Source: Bifidobacterium sp. ESL0784 (GTDB lineage Bacteria; Actinomycetota; Actinomycetes; Actinomycetales; Bifidobacteriaceae). From it: a stretch of 64,000 nt of DNA. The DNA lies in the NCBI RefSeq assembly GCF_029433295.1, contig NZ_JAQTHV010000001.1:372001-436000 (forward strand). Reading direction: 5' to 3'. The notes under the pieces are model-generated. The model searched no databases. It was not told the origin of the DNA and saw only the letters and a list, made by a program, of their open reading frames with translations. A program made the translations under genes and the position numbers. Below, one piece after another: positions 43,032-52,185 of this stretch; positions within the stretch are counted from its first letter, which is position 1; every line of letters begins with the position of its first letter.

Positions 43032-45791
43032 ATGAACGACATGCCAAACCAACCAGGCAATTTAGGCCTGAACGGTGCCGAGCGTGACCCCGGATTTTCT
43101 TCGGCCACGAGTAATTACGGCAATCCCAACGATTCCGCCAACTCAGCCGATTCGTCCAACTCGTCCAAAACCACGGACACGGCTCAGACCGATTCCGGCC
43201 AACGTCCCAGTTTCGGACGCATCAGGTCCGTATTCACCGGCATTCCCGGAGGCCGTTTCGTCTCCGCCGACCCGGTGCGCACGGTCCGGCATTCCATCGC
43301 CCAAAAACGCACTTGGGTCGATTGGCTCGCTTTCGGCATCATGATGGTGACCACGGCGGCGATCATGTTCGTCAACCTCACGGCCAACGGCTTTGCCAAC
43401 GAGTTCTACGCGGCCGCGGCTCAAGCAGGCTCGAAAAACTGGGAGGCGTTCCTGTGGGGTTCGTCCGATGCCGCAAACTCCATCACGGTTGATAAGCCGC
43501 CGGCCGCATTGTGGTTGATGGCGCTTTCCATCAGGGCGTTCGGCCTGAACTCCTTTGCCCTGTTGCTTCCGGAAGCGCTGTGCGGGGTGCTGAGCGTTTG
43601 GCTGCTATACGCTTCGGTTCGCCGGTATTGGGGCAATTGGGCCGGCATCATTGCCGGTTCGACGCTCGCCTTGACCCCGGTGGCTGCGTTGATGTTCCGT
43701 TTCGATAATCCTGATGCGCTGCTGGTTTTGCTGATGATTGCTGCTTCGGCCTCAGTTTTGCGAGCGCTGGAATATGATCCGGACCGCAAAGGCAATCGCA
43801 AACGTACCTTGTGGCTGGCGCTCGGCGGCGTATGCATCGGCCTCGGCTTCCTCACCAAGCAGATGCAAGTCTTCCTTGTCCTTCCGGGCTTTGCACTTGC
43901 GATCCTGATCGCTTCGCCGACCAAGTTCTGGCGGCGTCTGGTTGACAGCCTTGTTGCGCTCGCCTCGATGGTGGTCAGCGCCGGTTGGTGGGTCCTGCTT
44001 ACTGTCATCGTCCCTGCCGCCTCTCGGCCGTATATTGGCGGATCGCAGAACAATTCGTTCCTAGAGCTCACCTTCGGCTATAACGGTTTCGGTCGCTTGA
44101 CCGGCAACGAGACGGGTTCTGTGGTTCCCGGAGGTGGCGGAGGCCATGCAACCGGCCACGCAGGAACTGGAGCTAGCGGTGGCAAGATTTCCGAAACGCT
44201 GGGCAATGCCTACAGTGCAATGACCGGCATGGGTGGCGGTCCGGGCGGCGCTCCAGGCGCTGGTGGGGGCCAAAGTCACGGCGGCCACAGCCAAGGCGGT
44301 GGCATGTGGGGCCAGACCGGCATCACGCGTCTGTTCGACGGCGTCTATGGCACTCAGATTTCCTGGCTCGCGCCGATCGCCTTTGCCGGCATCCTCATCG
44401 GTCTCGCCGTTTCGATTCGCGTGCGCCGCACCGATATGCGCCGCGCAGGCGTGATGGTGTGGGGCGGTTGGCTCGTCGTCACTTGGCTGACGTTCAGTTT
44501 CATGGGCGGCATCTTCCATCAGTATTACACTGTCGCACTCGCTCCTGCGGTGGCCGTGATGGTGGCTGTGGCCGTGCAAAGTCTATGGGAACGGCGAGGC
44601 GCCTTGTGGTCGCGTCTATTGGCGACGGTTCTGGTACTCGTCAACACGTTGTGGGCCGCGCAATTGCTGTCCCGTTCGACTTGGCTGCCGTGGTTGCGCC
44701 CCACAGTGCTCGTTCTTGGCGGTCTGGCAACGCTTACATTGCTGATTTCGGCCATCGCCCTGCTGCCTATACGTTCGTTGCACTCCCTGCGTTCCGGTAA
44801 TGGTGGCAAAGTGGTGAGCAAGATTGGCCTGATTGGTATCGCCTTGGCGATGCTTGCACTCTATGCCGGCCCAACCGCCTGGACGGGTTACACCGTCGCC
44901 ACGGGTCATTACGGATCGATAGTCACTGCTGGTCCCGAGGTTTCAGGTTCGATGGGCGGACCCGGCGGCGGCCAGGGCGGTCCCGGAGGTGGTATGCCCG
45001 GTGGAGGCCAGCAAGGTCAGGGTCAAGGCGGTTTCGGTGGCGCTATGCCTAGCCAGAATGGCCAGAACAACCAGGGCAGCACCAACAGCGGAAACGGTGC
45101 CAACGGTGCGAACAATGCCAATGGCCCCACTGCTCCCGGCAACCGTGGTTCGAACCAGTTCGGTGGCCAATCTATGAATAATTCCAATGGTTCCGTCCGT
45201 TCTAATAATTCCAACGGAAGCACCACCGGAGGAGTGCCTGGTACGAATAGCCAAGCCGGCAAAAACAGCGGAAGTATGCAGAGTGTTCAGGGCAGCCAGA
45301 ATGGTCAAAACGGTTTCACAGCCTCTGGCAAGTCCGGTCGCAACCAGCTCGGGGGAAACCAAGGTGGCGCTCGTGGTGGTCACGGCGGCGCAGGGGGCCT
45401 GCTCGGCGGTGATGGCGCGAGTTCGGTTGGTACCAAGCTTAAAAAGCTCCTGATGAAGGATGCCGACCAATACACATGGATCGCCGCGGCCACAGGTTCG
45501 CAGAGCGCGTCCGGTTACCAGCTGGCCACGCAGAAGCCGGTCATGCCTATTGGCGGCTTCAACGGCTCCGACCCGAGCCCAACGCTCGCGCAGTTCAAGC
45601 GTTACGTCAAGGAGGGCAAGATTCACTATTACATCGGCGGAGGCGAAATGGGGGGCGGCATAGGCGGCAACCAGATGGGCGGCTCGAACGCCTCCGGCCA
45701 GATCGCCACATGGGTCAAGGCCAACTTCAAGTCCCAGACGGTCGACGGCGTGACGATTTACGACCTGACTGCCGCCAAAACCGCCAAATAG
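43032..45791 (+). CDS. GT39-family polyprenyl-linked glycosyltransferase
   Basis: 919 residues with about 11 membrane helices between 95 and 660. The first periplasmic loop has the family signature: NEFYAAAAQAGSKNW, then ITVDKPPAALWLMAL, as in ArnT/PMT enzymes that take sugars from polyprenyl phosphate. A Gly-rich loop lies near residues 360-430. Residues about 640-800 are a Gly/Asn/Gln/Ser low-complexity insert, followed by a small globular domain (YTWIAAATGSQSASGYQLAT) close to the end, common in actinobacterial members. AAAGGA precedes the ATG at 43032. It is probably one operon with the GT2 gene, supplying outer-surface glycosylation. Confidence 0.85.
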   Translation: MNDMPNQPGNLGLNGAERDPGFSSATSNYGNPNDSANSADSSNSSKTTDTAQTDSGQRPSFGRIRSVFTGIPGGRFVSADPVRTVRHSIAQKRTWVDWLAFGIMMVTTAAIMFVNLTANGFANEFYAAAAQAGSKNWEAFLWGSSDAANSITVDKPPAALWLMALSIRAFGLNSFALLLPEALCGVLSVWLLYASVRRYWGNWAGIIAGSTLALTPVAALMFRFDNPDALLVLLMIAASASVLRALEYDPDRKGNRKRTLWLALGGVCIGLGFLTKQMQVFLVLPGFALAILIASPTKFWRRLVDSLVALASMVVSAGWWVLLTVIVPAASRPYIGGSQNNSFLELTFGYNGFGRLTGNETGSVVPGGGGGHATGHAGTGASGGKISETLGNAYSAMTGMGGGPGGAPGAGGGQSHGGHSQGGGMWGQTGITRLFDGVYGTQISWLAPIAFAGILIGLAVSIRVRRTDMRRAGVMVWGGWLVVTWLTFSFMGGIFHQYYTVALAPAVAVMVAVAVQSLWERRGALWSRLLATVLVLVNTLWAAQLLSRSTWLPWLRPTVLVLGGLATLTLLISAIALLPIRSLHSLRSGNGGKVVSKIGLIGIALAMLALYAGPTAWTGYTVATGHYGSIVTAGPEVSGSMGGPGGGQGGPGGGMPGGGQQGQGQGGFGGAMPSQNGQNNQGSTNSGNGANGANNANGPTAPGNRGSNQFGGQSMNNSNGSVRSNNSNGSTTGGVPGTNSQAGKNSGSMQSVQGSQNGQNGFTASGKSGRNQLGGNQGGARGGHGGAGGLLGGDGASSVGTKLKKLLMKDADQYTWIAAATGSQSASGYQLATQKPVMPIGGFNGSDPSPTLAQFKRYVKEGKIHYYIGGGEMGGGIGGNQMGGSNASGQIATWVKANFKSQTVDGVTIYDLTAAKTAK

Positions 45792-45820
45792 GAAGGAAGA
45801 CGATAACGGTTTTATAGAAT

Positions 45821-45870
45821 AAGCGGTCGGTTTGATCTGCTCAAAGGCCAATCAAACCGACCGCTTTTGT
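45821..45870 (+). terminator. Terminator of the glycosyltransferase pair
   Basis: AAGCGGTCGGTTTGAT (45821-45836) pairs perfectly with 45851-45866 (16 bp, 14-nt loop), followed by TTGTTT. Confidence 0.88.
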
Positions 45871-46064
45871 TTACGGTTCACGCGATGTTTTCGTCATAAC
45901 CGTTAACATGCGTGTTGAAAAATCACGTTGAATACTTCTTCTTGGATGCCACATTGAACGGATTCCGGTTCTGGGGCAGGGGCGATGTGCCTTTGCAGCG
46001 GTCAACACGGTTTGCCGACTTCACCGTTTTCGATTCTGGCTATCTCCATGTCCGTAGTGCAGAC

Positions 46065-46919
46065 CTATTGATCGGTCCTGTCGAAACGTGCCCCAGCCGG
46101 GTTCGGTGCAAGCGTCATAAGCACAATCCAGAAAACAGCAGCTATGAAATCGATGATTCCGGCGATGACTACGGCAAAAGCGGTACCGGAACCGATATGT
46201 CCGGCATTCAAAACCAGCGTGCTGATACTTACATTTGCAGCCGAAGAGGCGATGACGACAATGATGGCGCCGACGGCGATCGAGGCTATCGGTAGTAATA
46301 TCCACCATCCCGATTTGTTGGAGTCGTGGAGTCGGCGAATGCTTACAGCGAGTATGGGTACGAAGATCGCAAGTATCCAGATGACATCGAGCAGACTCCC
46401 GTTCCTGCCGAGAACGGTTTTGTCAATGATAAGCAATGCGAGGCCGACAACCAAAATAAGCAAATCCGGCCACCAATATTCGCTTCGGCTCGAACGTCCC
46501 GAGAATCTCAGATATTTCGCGAAGAAACGTTTGATGGCTTTTGACGGAGGGCAACGATAATACGGCATCTGCAACGTGGTCTCGCTGGCATTGTCGGCCG
46601 CTTCCCTTTCTTCTTGGTATTTGGCGTTTATCCGTGCGGCCCTGCGTTTGTTTGCAGGGAAGCTGAGCAGCGCAAACGGCTTTTTCGGGATGTTATCTGC
46701 GGGATCTCTTGAAATGTGGCTTTCCGGCTTTTCCTCGAGCGGAGGCTCGTTATCCTTGTCGGTTTTATTTTCGCGCGAGAGGCCAAAGAAGAGCAAGGCA
46801 AAAAGCAGGATCAGGACGACGACCGCGAACACGACGATTTCCGCAATGAATTTGAAGATTCGGCACACGGCGATGCTGACGATGGACACGACGATGAATA
46901 ATATCCAGAAGATTCCCAC
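46065..46919 (-). CDS. DUF805 domain membrane protein
   Basis: 284 residues from a GTG at 46919 with AAGGAG upstream. One or two N-terminal helices (3-46), an acidic/basic cytoplasmic linker, then the DUF805 domain (about 125-275): FFAKYLRFSGRSSRSEYWWPDLL, VSIRRLHDSNKSGWWIL, and helices around 147-164, 175-190 and 205-225. The domain is related to YhaH/YhaI of E. coli. Its function is unknown. It stands alone. Confidence 0.85.
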   Translation of the reverse strand: MGIFWILFIVVSIVSIAVCRIFKFIAEIVVFAVVVLILLFALLFFGLSRENKTDKDNEPPLEEKPESHISRDPADNIPKKPFALLSFPANKRRAARINAKYQEEREAADNASETTLQMPYYRCPPSKAIKRFFAKYLRFSGRSSRSEYWWPDLLILVVGLALLIIDKTVLGRNGSLLDVIWILAIFVPILAVSIRRLHDSNKSGWWILLPIASIAVGAIIVVIASSAANVSISTLVLNAGHIGSGTAFAVVIAGIIDFIAAVFWIVLMTLAPNPAGARFDRTDQ

Positions 46920-47253
46920 TGCTGCTTGTCTCCTTTTATGTCATTGTGCAGCTCATTGTATTCCGCAGACCTGTCGTATCGGCCGGTTATCTCGTTGTGG
47001 CGGCGTTTGGTCCGCCGTTATATTTGGCGGCGAGGTTGCGATAACGTCGTTGTGGACTTGTTGCTCGCTGCTGTGACAGGCTGTGTAGTGACTGTCATCC
47101 GGAGGGAAGTATCGATAGCTAGGGCTGGATCGGCGCGGAGCGATTCGTGTCGATGCAAACTGTCCTCATTGGTAATCACCCGAGGTAAGTACCTTCCCGA
47201 GCCGTACACTGGTAATTGTCAGAAAATTCAGCAACCAACAAAGGAAGGCAATA
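46920..47253. other. Intergenic region, no gene recognised
   Basis: This region holds the divergent starts of the DUF805 gene and the hypothetical gene. Direct repeats of TGGTAAT and CCCGAG occur near 47171-47216. I see no tRNA, terminator or convincing promoter. Confidence 0.4.
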
Positions 47254-47898
47254 GTGAAAGATCAAGTCGCAATCATCATGTCGATACTGTCTTTTTTGCT
47301 CGCGGTTATTTCGCTTATTCGAACGATTCGGCAACGTCCAGAGGCCTCATGGTCAATTCGTAGAACCAAAATGGAACAGCTGGTGTCCGCTGGACAAATG
47401 CCTACACTGGAACAGCTTCATGTCTCCAAAGGGTCGAGATATGCGGAGATAGACAACGACGGAGACGGCGATGCTTTTGCTGTGCGAGTTTTTGGGCACA
47501 ATTGCAACGTGTATATAATGGATTGGAAACGTGACGAAGACGGCAAATGGGTCAGGTCGGGCGTCAATATGGTACCTGTAGTCAGAACAGGTGGATCCAC
47601 CATGAAATTGATAATATGCCCCCAAAACGAAGCGGCAACAATACCGGATGACGCGGAAATCTGCATCCACTGGAGAAAATCCCCGACTCGACTGCGACGT
47701 TGTGGATACGATCATGCTCCCGTCGAAGGCCGCAGCCACTGGTGGAACGAAAAAGACTGGCAGATACACCATAGGGTCACAGAACGAATCAAACTGTGGA
47801 TTGCGCACAGACAATTCCATCAGAATCCGAAGGACGCGGAAATCGATTCTGCACAGTCGGCACTGCTGCCGGGCCTTACTTCGACTCCCACCGATTGA
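47254..47898 (+). CDS. Hypothetical membrane-anchored protein
   Basis: 214 residues from a GTG at 47254 with AAGGAAGG upstream. A single N-terminal helix (about 5-25) precedes a soluble domain with beta-rich pattern (AEIDNDGDGDAFAVRVFGHNC, KLIICP, DAEICIHWRKSP) and a Trp/His-rich part near 160-185. The family is not recognised. The adjacent region has no partner gene on the same strand before metA. Confidence 0.6.
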   Translation: MKDQVAIIMSILSFLLAVISLIRTIRQRPEASWSIRRTKMEQLVSAGQMPTLEQLHVSKGSRYAEIDNDGDGDAFAVRVFGHNCNVYIMDWKRDEDGKWVRSGVNMVPVVRTGGSTMKLIICPQNEAATIPDDAEICIHWRKSPTRLRRCGYDHAPVEGRSHWWNEKDWQIHHRVTERIKLWIAHRQFHQNPKDAEIDSAQSALLPGLTSTPTD

Positions 47899-47971
47899 GC
47901 TCGGCTGCGTCCAATGGAACCTTGTAGATATAGAAAAAGCCTCCGATTCTTCAATGTGAAACCGGAGGCAT

Positions 47972-48048
47972 TGGTAGCGGGGTCAGGATTTGAACCTGAG
48001 ACCTCTGGGTTATGAGCCCAGCGAGCTACCGAACTGCTCCACCCCGCG
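47972..48048 (-). tRNA. Initiator tRNA-fMet (CAT)
   Basis: 77 nt including an encoded CCA. Read on the minus strand it starts CGCGGGG, has D arm GAGC..GCTC, anticodon stem CTGGG with loop CTCATAA and CCCAG, and T loop TTCAAAT. The three G-C pairs at the base of the anticodon stem and the unpaired first acceptor position (C1 against T72) identify the initiator rather than the elongator. Confidence 0.95.
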
Positions 48049-48153
48049 ACGGCTGTTTAAGACAGCAATAATCTAGATTACGGGTAATAACGCAAATGTC
48101 AAGTTTCCGGCGAGTTTTTTGCTATTAGGGCAGAAACTGGGCAGAAGTGCGTC

Positions 48154-48168
48154 CATAATGGAACCATG
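48154..48168 (+). promoter_or_regulatory. -10 box for likely leaderless metA transcript
   Basis: CATAAT at 48154-48159 ends 6 nt before the metA ATG at 48166, with no SD sequence between. A leaderless start is inferred. Confidence 0.5.
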
Positions 48169-49212
48169 CCTATCAAGATTGCCAGCGGACTGCCGGCTCG
48201 TGAGATACTCGATTCGGAGCGGATCTTCGCCATCGAGAAGCCCGAAGCGGAGCAGCAGAAGATCCGCCCACTGAAGTTGGTCATCCTCAACCTGATGCCC
48301 AAGAAAATCGAGACGGAAACGCAGCTGTTGCGTCTGATTTCCAAGTCGCCGCTGCAGGTCGACATCGATTTCATGAAGACCTCAACCCATGAATCCACCC
48401 ACGTTAGCGCCGACCATCTCTTGAAGTTCTACGAGAATTTCGACGCGTTCAAAGACAACTATTACGACGGCTTGGTGGTCACGGGCGCGCCGGTGGAGCA
48501 GCTTGATTTCGCCGAGGTAGATTATTGGGAGGAGCTCACGCAGATCCTCGATTGGGCGCAGACCCATGTCTTCTCCACGATGTACCTGTGCTGGGGCGCG
48601 ATGGCAGGCCTCAACTATCGTTACGGAATCCGCAAGCAGAATTTCAAAGAGAAGCTTTTCGGTGTGTTCCCGCAATATCTGCAGGACGAATATTGTTTCA
48701 TCACCAACGGTTTCGACGAGATTTCGCTGCAGCCGCACTCGCGTGTGGCCGGCATGAACGAGGACGATATCGCCGCCAACAAAGACCTGCAAGTACTCAC
48801 CTGGGGTCCGCAAACGGGCTCCGGCCTCATAGCCGCGCGCGATTTTTCCGAGGTTTTCGTGCTGGGTCACTGGGAATACGGCAAGTACACCCTACGTGAC
48901 GAATACGAGCGTGACGAGGCCAAAGGCCTTACGAATGTGCCGTTCCCCGCAAACTATTTCCCGCACGACGACCCGACGATGGAGCCGCTTTTCTCTTGGC
49001 GTGCCCACGCGAATCTGCTGTGGCGAAACTGGCTCAACTGGGTCTACGAAACGACCCCGTACAATCTGCGGGAAGTTCCAAAACTTCGCGCAGAGAAGAA
49101 ATTGGGCACCGACCGTTCAATTCGACATGAACCCGGTGCTCCGCGTAACGATTGTTTCAGACCGCTCGAAAATGACGGATATGGGCTCATTCCCGGGGCG
49201 GTCGAAGGCTGA
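48166..49212 (+). CDS. metA: Homoserine O-acetyltransferase, MetA type
   Basis: 348 residues, first committed step of methionine synthesis, class I glutamine-amidotransferase fold. The catalytic Cys is C142 (YLCWGAMAG), with H235 and E237 in VLGHWEYGK, numbers identical to E. coli MetA. Residue 111 is Glu (TGAPVEQ). Work on this family links Glu111 to acetyl-CoA use and Gly111 to succinyl-CoA, so the protein is more likely an acetyltransferase than a succinyltransferase despite the metA name. It follows tRNA-fMet on the opposite strand and appears monocistronic. Confidence 0.93.
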   Translation: MPIKIASGLPAREILDSERIFAIEKPEAEQQKIRPLKLVILNLMPKKIETETQLLRLISKSPLQVDIDFMKTSTHESTHVSADHLLKFYENFDAFKDNYYDGLVVTGAPVEQLDFAEVDYWEELTQILDWAQTHVFSTMYLCWGAMAGLNYRYGIRKQNFKEKLFGVFPQYLQDEYCFITNGFDEISLQPHSRVAGMNEDDIAANKDLQVLTWGPQTGSGLIAARDFSEVFVLGHWEYGKYTLRDEYERDEAKGLTNVPFPANYFPHDDPTMEPLFSWRAHANLLWRNWLNWVYETTPYNLREVPKLRAEKKLGTDRSIRHEPGAPRNDCFRPLENDGYGLIPGAVEG

Positions 49213-49268
49213 AATATCTCGACATCAAGCTGTCTATTGATGTTAATGATTATCCGTAAATACTGGTA

Positions 49269-49297
49269 TTGACCGTAATTGTGACCCGATTTACAAT
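49269..49297 (+). promoter_or_regulatory. Promoter of the ATP synthase operon
   Basis: TTGACC (49269-49274) and TACAAT (49292-49297) are separated by exactly 17 bp, a near-consensus housekeeping promoter. Transcription would start near 49304, leaving a leader of about 200 nt before atpB. The operon of bifidobacteria is known to be acid-inducible; no operator is recognised here. Confidence 0.7.
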
Positions 49298-49501
49298 TTT
49301 TCGCAAAAGCGACGTACAATCATCACCGGTCATTCAAAGTCGAGAATCGTGCCGAGTGTGTCAAATTCAGCATAATTTCTTGTCACAGAAAGACCCGAGA
49401 AGTGAGATTGTCAGCAATTTGCATCGATTTGTGAAAAGCGACACTTCCATTTCCGCTGTGTGGAATAGACTGGTAAGCCTGAGATGAATCAGGGAGGACA
49501 C

Positions 49502-50311
49502 ATGATCGAAGCTGTTGGCGCGAATATGTTGTTGGCGTCGTCGGGTCCGGATTTGCCGGGTGTCAATGACTTCCTGCCACCGGAGATTCTTTTCCAGGGC
49601 ACGCCATTCGCCATCAACCGCATCATTCTCATCCGTCTTGTTGCCACGGTCGTCTTGCTTGTGGTGCTCGGTATCACCGCAGCGCGCGCCAAGCTGATTC
49701 CTGGACGTTGGCAGGGTCTGGTTGAGTACGGCATCGAATTTGTGCGCAACAATGTCGTCTACGAAACGATGGGCGAGTTGCGTGGTCGCCGTTATGTGCC
49801 GATGATCACGACGTTGTTCTTTACGATTTTCGTCTTCAATCTCTTTGGCATCATTCCCGGTGCGAACATGGCTGCGACGGCAACGGTGACGATGCCGTTG
49901 GTCTTCGCCATCTGGGTGTTGATCCAGTATTGGATCGCTGCGGTTCGCGAAAAGGGCCTGTGGCACTATATCCGCGACGAATGCTTCACACCCGGCGTGC
50001 CGTGGCCCATTTATATTCTGCTCGCCCCGATTCAGCTTCTTGAGTTGCTGATTGTCCGCCCGGCCTCACTGACCATCCGACTTTTCGCCAACATGATCTC
50101 GGGCCACTTGGTGCTTGCCACCTGCCTGGCTTTCGCGCAGTACTGGTTCATCGAGGCGGCCAACAAGTTCGTCGGTATCCCGGTGGGCGGTCTCTGGTTC
50201 GTCGGCGGTTTCGTGATGACTCTGTTCGAGGCGTTCATCGCCTTCCTGCAGGCCTACGTCTTCGCGATTCTCGCGACTGTGTATATCAACTTGAGCTATC
50301 CGGACGAGTGA
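49502..50311 (+). CDS. atpB: ATP synthase Fo subunit a
   Basis: 269 residues with five to six helices. The essential Arg is in the helix SLTIRLFANMISGHL near residue 198, and further conserved polar residues follow in LFEAFIAFLQAYVFAILATVY. It forms the proton half-channels with the c-ring. GGGAGGA 3-9 nt before the ATG at 49502 fixes the start. It is first in atpBEFHAGDC. No atpI gene precedes it. Confidence 0.96.
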   Translation: MIEAVGANMLLASSGPDLPGVNDFLPPEILFQGTPFAINRIILIRLVATVVLLVVLGITAARAKLIPGRWQGLVEYGIEFVRNNVVYETMGELRGRRYVPMITTLFFTIFVFNLFGIIPGANMAATATVTMPLVFAIWVLIQYWIAAVREKGLWHYIRDECFTPGVPWPIYILLAPIQLLELLIVRPASLTIRLFANMISGHLVLATCLAFAQYWFIEAANKFVGIPVGGLWFVGGFVMTLFEAFIAFLQAYVFAILATVYINLSYPDE

Positions 50312-50383
50312 GAGGCCCGCATAGTCCAACAACAAAACGTGACAAGAAGAATTCAAGTTTTTAACGTGAATCCATCCCGTTAG

Positions 50384-50623
<240 letters not shown>

Positions 50624-50678
50624 TCTCATAACTTGGCAAGAAAGTACAAACAGCAACAAAACGTGAAAGGAGGACTTC

Positions 50679-51212
50679 ATGGTGACACTTGCAGACGGCG
50701 GCATTGATCTGTTCATTCCCAAGGTCTACGACATTGTGTGGTCCCTGATTATTCTCGTTATCGTCGCGTTGTTCTTCTACAAGTTCTTCATGCCCAAGTT
50801 CAACTCGATTTTCGACGAGCGCGCCGAAAAGATCGAAGGCAACATCGACAAGGCCAAGAAAGCCAGAAGCGATGCGGATGCGGCCAAGAAGAAATATGAG
50901 GACCAGCTCAACCAAGCTCGTGTCGATGCTTCGAAGATCACCGATGACGCGCGTACCGAGGCGACGAAGATTATCTCCGACGCCCATACCCGTGCGGACA
51001 AGGAAGCGGAGCAGATCACCGCGAACGCCCAGCGTTCGATAGCCTCGCAGCAACAGCAGGCGATGGTGAGTTTGAAGAGCGAGGTCGGGACATTGGCCAC
51101 GGCCCTTGCCGGCAAGATTCTGGGCTCCAAGCTCCAGGACAGCGACGTGCAGACCAACATGCTCGACGACATGATCGACGATCTCGACAAGAAAATGGAC
51201 TCTACGAAGTGA
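50679..51212 (+). CDS. atpF: ATP synthase Fo subunit b
   Basis: 177 residues. A single N-terminal membrane helix (about 15-36) is followed by a long charged helix (about 40-150) rich in Ala, Lys, Asp and Gln that forms the peripheral stalk dimer. AAAGGAGG directly before the ATG. It is separate from delta, unlike the b-delta fusion of mycobacteria. Confidence 0.95.
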   Translation: MVTLADGGIDLFIPKVYDIVWSLIILVIVALFFYKFFMPKFNSIFDERAEKIEGNIDKAKKARSDADAAKKKYEDQLNQARVDASKITDDARTEATKIISDAHTRADKEAEQITANAQRSIASQQQQAMVSLKSEVGTLATALAGKILGSKLQDSDVQTNMLDDMIDDLDKKMDSTK

Positions 51213-51274
51213 TGGCGTTCCGGGATTTCCGGCAGTATGTCAGCACATGGATTTGAAAAGAAGTGAGGTGAACA

Positions 51275-52102
51275 ATGCGAGGAGAAGCGTCAGTGAACGC
51301 CGACCGCACATCACGTGATTCCCTGGCCCCGAAATTAAGGGACAGGGGAACCGATACGTGGCGAATCGGCGAAGAGCTGTTCGTCGTCACCAATCTGCTT
51401 GACCATGATGCGCAGGTGGAGCGTTCGCTCACCGATCCGTCCCGGCCTGCTGCCGACAAGGTTGCGCTCGTCAAAGCCATTCTTGCCAATCAGGCCGATC
51501 CTTTGACCGTGGAGATTCTTGACGATTTGGTCCCGCGTAATTGGAGCCGGGTTGGCGATATCGCCAACGCCGTGGAGGATTTCGCGGTCGACGCGATGAT
51601 GTATTACGCTGATGCGACCGACAGCACGCTCGCTGTCTCTGTCGAATTGGCGCAAATGCATTCCGCATTGCTCAAGATGTCGGTGCTGCGTTCCAAACTT
51701 TCCGACGATTTCGCACCGGTTAAGGCACGCCTTGATCTCCTGCATACGGTTTTCGGGGATTCGAAGCTCAATAAGGTGACCATGAGATTGGCCGAACATG
51801 CGGTCGCCAATCCACGTCATCGCCGCTTCCTTGAGACGCTTCAGTGGCTTATCAGCAAGTTCACCCGTCATATGGGCGAATCGATGGTCACCGTCACCAC
51901 TGCCACGCCGTTGAGTATGGCGCAGATCAAGCGGCTTGTCGAGATTTACTCGGCCAAGCTCGGCCGTCCGGTGCATATCAATTCATCGGTCGATCCCGCG
52001 GTTTTGGGTGGTATGCGCGTACAGATCGGAGCGGACGTCACGGACAACACCGTGGCCGCCCAGCTTTCGCAGCTGCGTCGCAAAGTGACCACGGAAATGT
52101 GA
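51275..52102 (+). CDS. atpH: ATP synthase F1 subunit delta
   Basis: 275 residues, about 90 more than the E. coli protein, as in other actinobacteria. The extra part is N-terminal. The C-terminal half carries the family signature (VVNAPLT-like region as VTTATPLSMAQIKRLVEIY and HINSSVDPAVLGGMRVQIG). It caps F1 and binds b. AGGTG precedes the ATG at 51275; a second Met lies further in. Confidence 0.93.
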   Translation: MRGEASVNADRTSRDSLAPKLRDRGTDTWRIGEELFVVTNLLDHDAQVERSLTDPSRPAADKVALVKAILANQADPLTVEILDDLVPRNWSRVGDIANAVEDFAVDAMMYYADATDSTLAVSVELAQMHSALLKMSVLRSKLSDDFAPVKARLDLLHTVFGDSKLNKVTMRLAEHAVANPRHRRFLETLQWLISKFTRHMGESMVTVTTATPLSMAQIKRLVEIYSAKLGRPVHINSSVDPAVLGGMRVQIGADVTDNTVAAQLSQLRRKVTTEM

Positions 52103-52185
52103 GTGGACAGCGCGACCAAACAAGGTGTTGGAAACGGCACCTGTACAAGACTTACAGTCAACAAATTAATCAATAAGGAGTGATC

